NCBI GenBank assembly: GCA_963675135.1
Contig: OY776130.1
Coordinates: 19,646,001-19,710,000 of the forward strand
Length of the DNA stretch: 64,000 nt
Reading direction: 5' to 3'
Origin: Galeopsis tetrahit
Lineage: Eukaryota > Streptophyta > Magnoliopsida > Lamiales > Lamiaceae
This document shows positions 1-10,909 of this stretch, piece by piece (the stretch's first letter is position 1; every line of letters starts with the position of its first letter). The notes beneath the pieces were generated by a model, which was not told where the DNA came from, did no database searches, and saw nothing but the letters and a program-made list of their open reading frames with translations. The position numbers and the translations under genes are program-made.

Positions 1-2
1 AA

Positions 3-311
3 CACGCCGACACGAAGCGGCGCCACTTGGAGTTTGAGGTTGGGGACCTCGTGTGGGTTGTCCTCACTAAAGATCGTTTTCCCGCTCATGAGTACAACAA
101 GCTAGCGTCCCGTAAGATTGGCCCAGTGGAAGTGGTAGAGAAAATCAACCACAATGCCTACCGTTTGCGCCTTCCTTCCCATATGCGCACCTCTGACGTC
201 TTCAATGTCAAACACTTGATCCCGTTTGCTCATGGAAAAGCAATTGATTCCGATTCGAGGGTGAATCGAGTCGACGAGGGAGGGAATGATGGAGAAGCAA
301 TTGCAAAGTGA
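3..311 (+). CDS. Ty3/gypsy polyprotein, C-terminal end of integrase (partial)
   Basis: The frame is open from base 3, so the protein begins outside the window. It reads about 100 residues ending in a stop at 309-311. The pattern GDLVWVVLTKDRF, then KIGPVEVVEKINHNAYRLRLP, broken by a residue or two, then SDVFNVKHLIPF, is the conserved tail that follows the integrase catalytic core in plant Ty3/gypsy polyproteins (the DNA-binding barrel). The last residues (DSRVNRVDEGGNDGE) are the usual end just before the polypurine tract of one gypsy group. The last codons overlap the start of the candidate 3' LTR at 287. The clade cannot be fixed from this fragment. Confidence 0.85.
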   Translation, partial: HADTKRRHLEFEVGDLVWVVLTKDRFPAHEYNKLASRKIGPVEVVEKINHNAYRLRLPSHMRTSDVFNVKHLIPFAHGKAIDSDSRVNRVDEGGNDGEAIAK

Positions 312-508
312 AGAGTCGATCATCACTTGTTAATTATTTAAATTAATGTCATTTAATTTCAATTTGTGAGCCTTAATTATCCCAAGAAAGCCCTAATTAT
401 ATATCCCTAATATTTGTAACTTGAAATAGCAGTTTTTTTTAAGACAGAATTAATCAAAATCTGGGTTCATCCCATTCATCTTCCTAAGCATACGTTTACG
501 CTGCGTCA
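287..508 (+). repeat. Candidate 3' LTR of the gypsy element at the window start
   Basis: A purine-rich tract (GAGGGAGGGAA, 276-286) is followed by TGATGGAG. The stretch ends in TACGCTGCGTCA at 508. The LTRs of the composite element at 27.5-32.7 kb also start TGATGGAG after a purine tract and end near TATACGC...CTGCATCA, so the boundaries were drawn by that comparison. The TG...CA termini fit. The length (222 bp) is short, and the partner LTR lies outside the window. Confidence 0.5.
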
Positions 509-1002
509 GTAAATAAGTGATGATGGAAGAGTTGCCATAAAATAGTGTGAATTGTATTATTTTAAAAAATGAAATGAGAAAAATTGACAACAAAAAATAA
601 AAGTAGGAACAATGAAATTGGATGGAGGGAATATATTTTATTTTGTCAAAGTCTCATGTGCACTCAAGTACACGATGTACTTGAGTGGACCTTGACTGGT
701 CAATTGTTGACCGTTGATCGGTCAACGGTCAAACTTTGACTTCTTTTTTTCCGATTTTTTTTTTTTTTTTTTTGGAAAAAGTGTATGTTAGTATATTGAA
801 AAGTGCATTTTTTGTTTTTTAATTAAAAGTGTATGTTACTAGATTAAAAAGTGCAACATTGTTTTTAATGAAAAGTGTATGTTATATTAATGAAAAATGT
901 ATGTTATTATAACTGAAAAGTGTATGTTATTATAACTGAAAAGTGTATGATCTATTAATGAAAAGTGTATGATCTATTAATGAAAAGTGTATGTTATTAT
1001 AA

Positions 1003-2757
1003 GGGAGAATTACACGATATGACATTTCACCCTAAGTCTTTGTAAATCAAGGAAAATTTTATTGCAGTTACAAATCAAGGCAAATTAACCAATTGAAGTA
1101 CAATTATATCCCTACTGTGTTGATAAGAATTTCAATTTCGAAATAATTAGATTTAAATAATTTAATTAATGGAAAGTCAACTAAAATCAAACACATTAAT
1201 AAAAATCTGGAAGATTTTTTTGCTCCCTAATCGCGCATGATTCTTAATTCAAAAAACTTTCCTAATACCTCATCCAACATTAATTCCTAAAACATTGATC
1301 ATTCTCTCTCCATTGAAGCTGAAAGAACAAAACGGAAAGTAAGAAGAAAAAAATATTTCATTAATTAATACATAATTTTTTCAAATTAAATATTCGGTAT
1401 ACACAATCATATGGATAAATACGGAAATTATTATCCACAATGAATATATACTTCTTTTAATTAAAATTATTTAGAAACATAAAAAGGTACAAACAAAAGG
1501 TATATATATTATTATTGTTTTAGTACTCCCTGTGTCCATGAAATGTAGTCCCATTTGCCTCATTTTCTTTGTCCACCAAATGTAGTCCCATACACTTTAT
1601 GGAAACCATCACCCCTCAAACATCATTTAATTACTCAATTTGCCATCAACTTTATTCACAAACAATCACTTTATTCACAATGGACCCCACAATACCCTAT
1701 AATACCCTTACTTTATCTACTTTATCTACATTTTTCTTAAAACTTGTGTCCATCCACCATGGGACTACTTTTGGTGCATGGAGGGAGTATAATTAAACAT
1801 GCACAGGAAAAGAAACGTAGGGGTATATAACATATGCACAACGTAGTGCATATAAAATATAGCATGCGATAACGTTGTGCATATAGCTTAAATATATGCA
1901 TAGAAATATACATATATTATATAATATGCAATACTATTATACATAAAAAGATCGAATATATATACTTTAATTTAATAGTTTCGATATTTTTATTTGGGAA
2001 TACAAACAATACTTATAATATATAATATGCATAACTATTATAGACAAAGTAGTGCATATGTAATATAGTATGCGATAATGTAGTGCATATAGTTGAAATA
2101 TATGCATAACTCTATCATCCCCAATAAATCTGAATCAGATTCTAAACAACATTTATTAATGTCACCTACCGAGTATAAGATTGTCGAATTACCTGAAGAT
2201 ATATGAGGTCACGATGCAGTAATTTGATCAACAATCTCCTGAAAAGAGGATCCGGTGGTGACAAGAATCATTTTACACTTTTCTTCGAAATCAACCTTTA
2301 GGAACACATTATAATCCATGGTTGATGGGCTTGAAATTGATAAGACAATTGATGTTATATGATGACGTAACCATGTGAATTGATTATCCCCAAATTTTAA
2401 CAAAAATGCATGAGGATGATAGAGGTTATCATCGATTCATGGAGATAAACGCTGAAATTGATTGCAAATTTTTGGAAACGAAGAACGAGATGAATTGATT
2501 ACAGTAGTAATGAAAAAATGGAAATGAGTGATTCAATTGAAAATAAACGGTATAAGGAAAGGTCAGCTATAATTAAGGGAGACTTATTCAATTTTAATAT
2601 TAATTGTCTAGCTAAATAATATTAATTCGGTTAATATATTGGGTTGAGGGCATATTAGGAATGTAAAATATAGATTTGTCTTAAGTTGTAATATCCAGAA
2701 TTTTTGCCTTGATTTAAAAGATGGGCTTGGATCTTGGTCTATATTGTTAATAAACTT
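1003..2757 (+). mobile_element. Nested Mutator-like element with 9-bp TSD TTATTATAA
   Basis: An exact TTATTATAA flanks it at 994-1002 and 2758-2766. The ends are weakly inverted (GGGAGAATTACACGATAT against the complement of the right end, AGTTTATTAACAATATAGAC). A reverse-orientation copy without the Stowaway insertion lies at about 42775-44693, which confirms the extent. Broken protein-like fragments are shared with that copy, for example around 2209-2570. No recognised domain can be read, so the capacity for movement is unknown. It carries a Stowaway MITE at 1526-1787. Confidence 0.65.
1526..1787. mobile_element. Stowaway-type MITE (Tc1/mariner)
   Basis: This 262-bp element has CTCCCT...GGGAG termini flanked by TA duplications at 1524-1525 and 1788-1789, and no long coding frame. 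A close copy in the opposite orientation is at 41740-42001. CTCCCTCCGTCC ends with a TA target are diagnostic of plant Stowaway elements. Confidence 0.85.
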
Positions 2758-2994
2758 TTATTATAAGTGAAAAGTGTATGTTCTATCAATGAAAAGTGTA
2801 AGTTATATATTAATGAAAAGTGTATGCTATTACAATTTAAAAGTGTATGTTAATATAGCTGAAAATATTATTGAAAAATGTAAATTTTCTGTAAAAAATA
2901 AAAATGACTGTTGACCGGTCAACGGTTGACCAGTCAAGGTCCACTCAAGTACACCGTGTACTTAAGTGCACAAGAGACTCACCATTTTATTTTA

Positions 2995-3758
2995 GGATTA
3001 GTCTCATATGGAGTCGAGTATAAATAAGAACTCGACTCCACGTGGCTTTTCTTCTTTTTTTTTTCTTTTTTTTTTTAATTTTGTTTTGACCCTTTCAAAC
3101 AATAAAAAAACTTTTATGTTCTTTTTTTTATTGACACGTTTGAATTTTTTTTTTTTTTAATCCATCTAAAGTAATTAAAAAAGGTGCAATACAATATTAT
3201 TAAAAAGTGCAAGTTGGTCTAACTGAAAAAAAATGCAACACAATATTAATAAAAAATGTAAGTCATATATAACTGAAAAATGCAATCAAATATTACTAAA
3301 AAGTGTAAGTCACTATAACCTAAAAGTGTAAGTGTCTATAACTGAAAAGTGCAACATAGTTTTTATTAAAAAGTGCAAGTGAGTATAACTGAAAAATGTA
3401 ACACAATATTAGTGAAAAGTGTAAGTCATTATAACTGAAAAGTGCAAAACAATATTATTAAAAAGTGCAAGTTAATATAACTTAAAATTGCAACACAATA
3501 TTTAATGAAAAGTGTAAATTATTATAACTGAAAAGTGTAAGACACTACAACTGAAAAATGCAACACTGAATCTACACAAGACCTTGTCAACTTAAATTTT
3601 TATATAATTGAAAAGAACACTGAAAATATTATTGAAAAATGTAAGTTACTATAATTAAAAAGTGCAACACGATAAAAAAAATACTCCGTAATAAAATAAA
3701 AAGTTGACCTTGTCAACTCAAGTTCTTATATAGACTTGAGTCTACACAAGACCTACTC
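2995..3758. mobile_element. Diverged relative of the 644-2983 element, 9-bp TSD
   Basis: Degenerate inverted ends can be aligned: TAGTCTCATATGGAGTCGAG on the left against the complement of the right end, TAGGTCTTGTGTAGACTCAAG. TTTATTTTA is repeated exactly at 2986-2994 and 3759-3767. The interior is a long run of variants of AAAAGTGCAAGT and AACTGAAAAGTGYAA units. The repeat chemistry matches the neighbouring element, and the two targets overlap. Confidence 0.6.
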
Positions 3759-3767
3759 TTTATTTTA

Positions 3768-4603
3768 TTGAAATTGTGATTTATAAAAATATTATTGGAT
3801 AATATAAGAAAAAAATAATAAGATGTCAAATTGTTAAAATGTTTGAATTTTAAATTAGTACTCCCTCTATTCTATTTTTTATTAGTATTAATTGAGATAA
3901 AGTTGATTTTAAGTGAATGTAAAAGGCGAGTGTGAGAATAATAATAATAATAATAATATATTTTGTAATTTTAAAATATTTGAAAATATTTGAAAAATCA
4001 AATTTTAAGTAAAAAATTTATTTTATTATCAATTTAAAAAATGATAAATAAAGTTGAGGCTTGTATTAGGGATTCAATACCCAATCTAACAAGAACAGGT
4101 TAAATATGAACTCAAACTTATTTTAAAGATAACCCACAATGAACAATCAAATCATAAACAAAACAGTAAAAAATAACAATCAAGGCTATGATTAAATCAA
4201 TGAATGTGTTAATTGCATTGTATCTGCATCATGTTGTATATAAATTAGACTGGACGTGAGTTAGTTATAACCGCCAAGTAACTAACTCAACTTCTAACTG
4301 AAAAACTGTCTCTAGAATAACTCCCCTAAAAACAACTAAGTCAATATCCAACTAACATAACTCCTTTGAATCATTCATAGACAAATCAACTGAATCGTTC
4401 AGCCGACTTAACCTCATCGATCTGACTTCAGCTGTCTCAAGTCATCTGATATCAAGTTTTTTGAACATGATCAACTTTACTAACTATCTCATCTGATACC
4501 TCAGCTAACTGACTCAATTGAGTTGTCCCTCAACTGATATTTTCCAACTGACTCAATTGAGTTGTCCTCAATTGATATTTTCCAACTTTTAATACTTTTA
4601 TTT
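3768..4603. other. AT-rich spacer with a truncated Stowaway end
   Basis: No gene is visible. A single Stowaway-type terminus (TACTCCCTCTATTC) occurs at 3859-3872 without a matching right end, followed by an AAT trinucleotide run near 3940-3958. Short local duplications of GACTCAATTGAGTTGTCC occur near 4510-4570. Confidence 0.5.
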
Positions 4604-4611
4604 ATACCCAT

Positions 4612-4974
4612 TAGGGATGGCAATGGGCCGGATCGGACCTAGTACCTAGATACCCGGACCCAACCCACTTCAATACGAGTTCGGGTCGGGCCGACCCGTT
4701 CGGATTGCGGGGCGGGGCGGGGCGGGGCGGAGTAAATTGGGGCGACCCATTATAATTTTTAAAAAAATTAATAAATATTTTTAAAATATATATATATAAC
4801 AAAAAGTTTAGATTTGTATTGAAAAATAAATAAAATAGTCTTAGAAGCATGTTTATAAATTTATTTTCACATTATAAAGAGGTTAATATTGATGTAATTT
4901 TTAGATGAAATATTTGATATTATGTTTTATCAATTTATATTAACCTAAAAAATATATATGAAGGTGAATTATTG

Positions 4975-5007
<33 letters not shown>

Positions 5008-5215
5008 GTATTAATAAACATTTTACATGCAAAATATTAAAGATATATTATATTTATATGTATAATATATATAAAAAATAAATATAAAAATGGGTCACGG
5101 GTCCGGATCACGGGTCGAGGGTGATACCCGGACCCGCCCCATTTCAAAACGGGTCCGAAGTGGGGCGACCCAAATAACTCGAGTCGGACGGGCCGGGTTG
5201 AAATTGCTATCCCTA
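4612..5215. mobile_element. hAT-like MITE, TAGGGATGGCAA family
   Basis: The termini TAGGGATGGCAA and TTGCTATCCCTA are inverted. The flanks ATACCCAT (4604-4611) and ATACGCAT (5216-5223) match at 7 of 8 positions, the duplication size of hAT elements. GC-rich subterminal blocks with GGGTC, CGGACCC and GGGGCG motifs sit at both ends around an AT-rich middle. The middle contains an (AT)n microsatellite at about 4977-5002. No coding capacity. Confidence 0.75.
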
Positions 5216-5586
5216 ATACGCATTCTCATCAGCTTGTTTGGTGGACAATGAACCAAGTCTCTCAATATCCCACTTACCATTCATTTGGTTGTGGTTGTTC
5301 CAAGTTTGCTCTCCCAATATCAAATATTTTCCTTAATTGAAACGTAGAACAGTGCACATGATAAAATTATAATCAGAGTCAAGAGTATGCCTAGTGTGAA
5401 CTCGAATTTACGGAATACCATTAGTTATCTTAAGAAGTATCATTGTGTAAAAAAATACTGTATTTAAGTTTGTATGGTTCATCTTAAAATTACTTAATAG
5501 TTAAATTGTGATGTTAAATATTGATACTTCATATATTTTTTATTTATAATTTGTTTAAATGGTCTATCCCAAACTAAACAATAAAA

Positions 5587-5770
5587 GATATGATATATAA
5601 AAGAAAAATAAATCTAAAGTTATAAGCTCCCATGAGCTAGAGGCCGAAAATTCATTAAAACCTTGTATGAGAAAACTCTCATAAGGAACAAAACTTAAGG
5701 GAATGAGAAAAGGTAAACTCCTCTAACAATCAACATCTATGAAAAATTGTATATAAATCATTATGCAAAA
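5587..5770 (-). repeat. 5'-truncated LINE copy (3' end only)
   Basis: This stretch closely matches the 3' end of the intact LINE at 45240-45440, in the same orientation. Shared landmarks are the segments for AAGCTC, GAGCTAGAGGCCG, TTAAAACCTT and GGTAAACTCCTCTAA. It stops near the ORF2 stop region, as expected of an aborted reverse transcription. It shows that this LINE family has jumped more than once in the genome. Confidence 0.7.
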
Positions 5771-6090
5771 TTACACTACATGCCATTATTTTATTACTCA
5801 ATTTTATTAATTAAAAGACTTTTATACTCTTTATTTTGTATAATATTAATAAATAATTTTACATTAAACTTCGTACATACAGTAAATATTAATACTCCCT
5901 CCATTTTTTAATAAATGTTGTTTTAAACCTTTTCTCTTCTACACAAATAAGTGATGTTTTAAAATTGTTTACACAGTTTATTCTCATTATGTCCTCTCTT
6001 TAACTTTAGAAAATCTCATAATTTTTAACTTTGAAAATAATTAAAAAAGATTGATTAAAGAATTTGAAATATTTGAAAGAAATAATGTAA
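5771..6090. other. AT-rich spacer with a solitary Stowaway end
   Basis: CTCCCTCCATTTTTTAATAA begins at 5895 after TA. A right Stowaway terminus was not found, so this is probably a truncated copy that was later hit by the Mutator-type MITE at 6100. No coding signal. Confidence 0.45.
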
Positions 6091-6099
6091 TTAAAATCT

Positions 6100-6464
6100 G
6101 GGATTAAAGTTTTTTTAGTCCTTTAAGTTGGACTAATTTTGAATTTGGTCCCGATGAAATACATATTTTGATTTTAGTCCCATAAGTTGGTCGAAATTTT
6201 GAATTCAGTCCAATTACTACAATTTGAGGTAAATAAATCGATCAAATCCACTGATTTTTGCATTTTTCTGCACATGAGCAAATTCACAGTTGATTTGAAT
6301 TGCACACGGGCTAAGAATTTGACCGGTTTATTTACCTACAATGGTAGTAATTGGACTGAATTCAAAATTTCGGTCAACTTATGAGACCAAAATCAAAATG
6401 TGTATTCTATCAGGACCAAATTCAAAATTAGTCCAACTTAAAGGATTAAAAAAACTATAATCCC
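6100..6464. mobile_element. Mutator-type MITE with exact 9-bp TSD
   Basis: TTAAAATCT is repeated exactly at 6091-6099 and 6465-6473. The element is 365 bp with terminal inverted repeats of about 115 bp that start GGGATTA, carry TTTAGTCC or TTTAATCC, TTTAAGTTGGACTAATTTTG, then ATTTTGATTTT, and run to CAATTACTAC. The short loop contains no gene. A 9-bp duplication with long inverted repeats is characteristic of Mutator-like elements. Confidence 0.85.
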
Positions 6465-6473
6465 TTAAAATCT

Positions 6474-7339
6474 CCTTTTATTATTATTTAAGGATATACT
6501 TATCAATACGTGCCTTTTTTTTTTTTAATTTCAACAAATTTCATAAAAACAACCATTATTAACAAAAATATAAAAAATAGAGCTAAAGAAAGTATATATA
6601 CTTAAACAAAAAAGTGTTAAGTAAACTCAAGTTAATAATTTTTGTTTTTGTATGAACCGAAATGTTATGACGGCAATACCATGTCGGCATTCCCCAACAC
6701 AGCTACGTGGATACCCCTAATTCCACGCCGATAATTTAAGGGGATCCATGTGCTTTGCCGTCGCCGAAAATGACACTCCACTCCACCCCGCAAATCAATT
6801 ACAACAGAAACTATTTTCTAATTTTTTAATCATTAAAATAAATAAATAATGCAAATTAGATACTACTCCAACAAGCCATTCAATTTTTATTAAATGTTTT
6901 TGGACTGGACTCCTCACTTCTGCATTGGGACAACAACTACACTTTAAATTATATAAATATAATAAAAAAGTATTAATTTTCAACAATAACAATAATAATG
7001 CTCAAGTATTACTAATAACATTATTTAATAATAATAGAATGATTATAATATTATTTAATAATAAAAATAATATTATTATCATTTTTTTAAATAATCATTC
7101 ATATTATAAATAATACAATCAATAATAATGCAAATATATATTAATAATAATAACTCTTCTATCAAAAATATTTATTATTAAAATATCAATTATAATAATT
7201 TTTTTTGTTTTGAAACAAAACAGCAAAATTAGGACAAAACGAAAGGATCCTAAATGCTATAAGTCCCTAAAATATCAATTATAATAATATATTAAAAAAC
7301 TTTTACACTCACAATATTCATAAATTTAGATAAAATATA
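6474..7339. other. AT-rich spacer with ATT/AAT simple repeats
   Basis: No gene is visible. Long imperfect AAT and ATT tracts run from about 6975 to 7200. A slightly GC-richer patch lies at 6660-6790 without a convincing reading frame. Confidence 0.5.
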
Positions 7340-7642
7340 CTCCCTCCGTCCCATTATTAATGGAACAATTACTGTTTGCACGGAGTTTAATGTAAGAATT
7401 GTTTATGGTATTAAAGGTGATAAAGTGGATTTTTATGAGGGATATAATGGGTAATTCAACTTTATTGGAGATAGAATCTTTAGTTAGTGGGTAAAAAGTA
7501 ATGGCATGTTGTGTAAATAAGAGATGTTTGAGGGAGTTTTTTAAAAGGGTAGAAAGTTGTTTTGTCCAAATAAGGAAATGTTCCATTAATAATGGGACGA
7601 ATATTTTTGACAAATATTCCATTAATAATGGGACGGAGGGAG
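7340..7642. mobile_element. Stowaway-type MITE with a duplicated right end
   Basis: CTCCCTCCGTCCCATT at the left and AATGGGACGGAGGGAG at the right are inverted and flanked by TA. The right arm sequence CCATTAATAATGGGACG occurs twice (about 7583-7601 and 7619-7637), so the terminus seems to have been duplicated in place. Confidence 0.85.
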
Positions 7643-7688
7643 TAATTACTTTTGGACCTACACATATACATTATTAGACTTTATATTA

Positions 7689-7920
7689 CTCCCTCCGTCC
7701 GCCTATAAGCTTCATGTTAATTTTTGGCATAAAGATTAAGAAAAGTGATTAAATAATAGATATAGTACAAGTGATGTGATTGAGAGAGGAGATAGATAGA
7801 GAGAAAAAGTAAGATATAAAGTGAAGTGTAAGAAAAAATACTTACCAAAAAAATATGAAAAAATTATAGGCGAACGGACCAAAATGATAAAATGGAAAGT
7901 TTATAGACGGACGGAGAAAG
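7689..7920. mobile_element. Stowaway-type MITE
   Basis: CTCCCTCCGTCCGCCTATAA at the left pairs with the right end TTATAGACGGACGGAGAAAG, and TA flanks both ends. It is a different subfamily from the copy 47 bp upstream, judging by the interior. Confidence 0.85.
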
Positions 7921-7922
7921 TA

Positions 7923-8532
7923 TAATTAACTCTCATAATCAATCATACTCATAACTTTGCTTTTTTATTTTGTATGCCCAAAAGTTAGTAGTACAAGTTA
8001 AAGACTGGAATGTTGGACGAGTAGTATTAATTAGATTACCCTTCTACCTCAATCCCATTTAAGTAAATTGTCCATGTTTGTATAAAACATATCCATCACC
8101 TGATTATTTGTACATTTTTTCATTGAAACATTTTAAGATTATTTGCACTTTTTTATGTTCTGATTTTATTTACTGTATATTTCTTTGTTGTAATTTTTTA
8201 TTTGGGGTATTCCTGATATCCAGTGATAAATTTGGCTGTTCCCAGAAAAAATTACTTACACATTTCTAATATAAAAATAACCCACAAAATTAATTAATAT
8301 CTTCACAACATCATTTTATTTTTAAAATACCCCTCTTTTTTTTTTACCATATTTTACTTTATACTGTTTAGGGTGGGGTCAACTCAGTACACAAAAATAG
8401 TATAGTCTTTTTACCTATTAGTTTAAAATATAAATTGGAATGGAATGAATACATAATATGTTGGGGGTCATTTAATCGTGGCCTTAATGTCAGCGTTACT
8501 CAACCCAAAACAATTGGCCCATGGAGCAATCC
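7923..8532. other. Spacer without recognisable genes
   Basis: The stretch is AT-rich with short open frames only, for example 63 codons at 8078-8269 with no domain signature. A motif GGGGGTCATTTAATCGTGG at 8464 resembles the right-end sequence of the next element at 10401-10419 in the same orientation. Confidence 0.4.
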
Positions 8533-8541
8533 ATTTGCTAA

Positions 8542-10421
8542 GGCCCGGGTTTAATCCCCACCCCCTGTTTTGTTGTGTTCACCCGTAAACTTTAAAAAAA
8601 ATATTATACTTAAAAGACAATATTACCCTTATATTAATTTTAAAAAAATAAATACAATCAACTCTAATTTGAACGTTTATGGTTTGCAATCGAGTCGCCT
8701 CCGAATTACCACCGAGTCACCACTAAGTCCATATTTTATAAAAAAGAATCCAAAAAGTTAGCAAATTTTCGAAAATATAACAAATTCTCAAAACTAATTT
8801 TCGAAAATATGTTAATATTTTGGAATAATTTACAGAAAAATGAAAAAAAAAAAATGAAGAACATACACATATCTAATCTTCTATCACAAATCCAATTCAA
8901 ATTCAAAAAACTATATATATAAAAAAAAAAAGGCATACAAAATAGAGACCTTGGACCGCGGCCTCTGTTATTTTTGGGGGGTGTGCGACGACGACACTGC
9001 AATTTGCAAGGGGTGCACTGGCGCGATTTATAAGTGGAGGGAGGGTGCGCTTCCGACACGATTTGCAAGGGAGGGGTGAGTCGCCACCAATGCATTTGTG
9101 CAACGAGCGGCGACGTGGGGATTCGAGAGGCGACGTGGGGATCCGAGAGGCGACGACCGTATTTTGGAGAGAGGGAGTGAGATATGGGAGAAGTACAAGA
9201 AGTAAGTAATTGAGGAAAATGATTAAGATTAGAGTTTATAAGTGTGGGTAATGTTGAAAATTTGAAAGGGGTAAACTCAACCTTCATGTCAACAAAAATG
9301 GGGCACAAAAACTTATATGCAATATTGCATACATGCATTTCAGTCATTCACACACATATTCTTTATAAATACACCCACAAGCTTAATGCACACACATTTT
9401 TTATAAATACACCCACAAGCTTAATTCACACACACATTTTTTATAAATACACCCACTGACAGCTCAATTCACACCCACATTTTTTATAAATGCACCCACT
9501 GACAGAAATTGAACATGATCGTCTTCTCCGAGCAGTTTTCGATCACCTCAGACCGCGGTCGGACGCTGCAATTTACGATGACCTTAATCCTTAAATATTT
9601 TATATTTCTTTAAATATTTTTTAATACTAATCATTATGGGTCAATGTTATTTTGTATTACGTGCAATAATATATCTTATTACATGCAATAATATATGTTA
9701 CTATATATTATAATGTGGGTTGCTTAATCAATAAAAAAAAATATAAAAGAATCAATATTACTATATAAAATTGTGTTATTACTACATGTAATAATTTGTT
9801 TTACTAAATAAAATATTATATGTTACTACATACTACAGTTTGAATTACTACATTGAATAGACGCTTGTTACTATACGTAACTTTATCAAATGATCTAATA
9901 TTTTTCACATCATCCTACAATAAAACATTTTGTATTACAACATGATTATTGTGTTTACTACATTCGATAATATATGTTACTACATATTATAATGTGAGTT
10001 ACTACATCAATAAAAACACTAGAAAAAACGTGTTACTAAATAAAAGAATTTGTATTATTATATAAATAGTTTGTGTTATTACTACATAAAATAATGTGTA
10101 TTAATACATTTAATATCCCGCGTTCGACAATAAAATAAAAGATAAAAAAATCACAGAAACGAGTAAAATAAACAGATTAAAAAATTTGAATTAAGCTGTC
10201 ATTGGGTGCATTTATAAAAAATGTGTGTGTGAATTAAGTTTGTTGGTGTATTTATAAAAAATGTGTGTGTGAATTAAGCTTGTGGGTGTATTTATAAAGA
10301 ACATGTGTGTGAATTAAGCTTGTGGGTGTATTTATAAAGAACATGTGTGTGAATGACTGAAATGCATATATGCAATATTTCATACAAGACTAGCCCAAAT
10401 GGGGGACATTTAACCGTGACC
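8542..10421. mobile_element. Mutator-like element with 9-bp TSD, GC-rich insert and nested hAT element
   Basis: ATTTGCTAA is repeated exactly at 8533-8541 and 10422-10430. The inverted ends begin GGCCCGGGTTTAATCCCC on the left and GGTCACGGTTAAATGTCC on the right complement, and continue through TTTTGTTG and GTTGWGTTYACCC. The interior from 8587 to 8755 is related to the arm of the larger Mutator-like element at 28126-31280. A GC-rich stretch at about 8950-9180 stands out from the AT-rich arms and may be captured host sequence. No transposase was seen. Confidence 0.7.
9304..10396. mobile_element. Nested hAT-size element with mirrored minisatellite arms
   Basis: AAATGGGG flanks both sides (9296-9303 and 10397-10404). 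The arms are inverted copies of each other, sharing ATATTGCATAYATGCATTTC followed by AGTCATTCACACACA. Each arm holds three to four units of about 43 bp containing TTTATAAATACACCCACAAG and TTAATTCACACACACA. The core, 9590-10140, is a run of degenerate TTACTACAT-type repeats. The outermost eight bases of the two ends do not match well, so the family assignment rests mainly on the 8-bp duplication. Confidence 0.55.
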
Positions 10422-10710
10422 ATTTGCTAATTAAATTTAGTAATATTTCATGGGTTTGACTATTTACACCTTCATTTCGGAGAGATGCAATCCTCTAATC
10501 AGTTTATTAATAAAATAATGAGGGAAAAAACCAAAAATATCCTTCTTTAAAATACAGTATACTAGATGCACCCCCTTACTGTCATTTCTTTCACCTTCCC
10601 CCTAAACCACTACTTCCGGCCGCGTCGACACCATTTCCGGAAACCATCAAACCAAAAAAAATTCAGAAATTCCAAAATATACTTAAAAAGTTTACAATTT
10701 TTTTTATAGA

Positions 10711-10798
10711 TTTCGACCAACCAGTGTCGACCATATACACTCCCGTCGACACATCGTTGTCGACGGGAGTTAATATGGTCAACACTGGTTGGTCGAAA
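10711..10798. repeat. Large imperfect hairpin
   Basis: An arm of about 41 bases starting TTTCGACCAACCAGTGTCGA pairs with its downstream complement ending CTGGTTGGTCGAAA, with only a few mismatches and a very short loop around 10752-10757. Confidence 0.8.
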
Positions 10799-10823
10799 TA
10801 AATAATTTTAAAAAAAAAAGAAA

Positions 10824-10909
10824 TTCGACCATGTAATATCGACCAAATACACTTTCGTCGACAAATTGTTGTCGACGAAAGTGTATTTGGTCGATATTAC
10901 ATGGTCGAA
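10824..10909. repeat. Perfect 41-bp hairpin
   Basis: The arm 10824-10864 is exactly complementary to 10869-10909 with the four-base loop ATTG. Key motifs are TTCGACCATG at the base and TTTCGTCGACAA at the loop end. A perfect long stem in old non-coding DNA suggests a recent origin or gene conversion between the arms. Confidence 0.95.

Larger units (their letters stand above)
644..2983. mobile_element. Non-autonomous Mutator-like element, 9-bp TSD, with an internal minisatellite
   Basis: Inverted ends match over about 90 bp. The left end carries AGTCTCATGTGCAC followed by GTACTTGAGTGGACCTTGAC, and the complement of this lies at 2905-2980. The flanks carry an exact 9-bp duplication, ATTTTATTT, at 635-643 and 984-992 of the third kilobase (2984-2992); one more base also matches. 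Inside the ends, units of about 23-25 bp built on AAAAGTGTATGTTAT repeat at 775-1000 and 2765-2875. No transposase frame is present. A second element (1003-2757) has inserted into the minisatellite, so the element was originally only about 0.58 kb. Confidence 0.7.

Noticed and set aside
8736..9347. 203-codon minus-strand open frame across a Mutator-like element
   Set aside because: It crosses the AT-rich arm, the GC-rich block and the nested hAT boundary and has low-complexity ends. It cannot be one gene.
9330..10385. CRISPR-like arrays of spaced short repeats
   Set aside because: Units are head-to-tail without unique spacers, are mirrored about the element core, and lie in a plant transposon. 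They are minisatellites.
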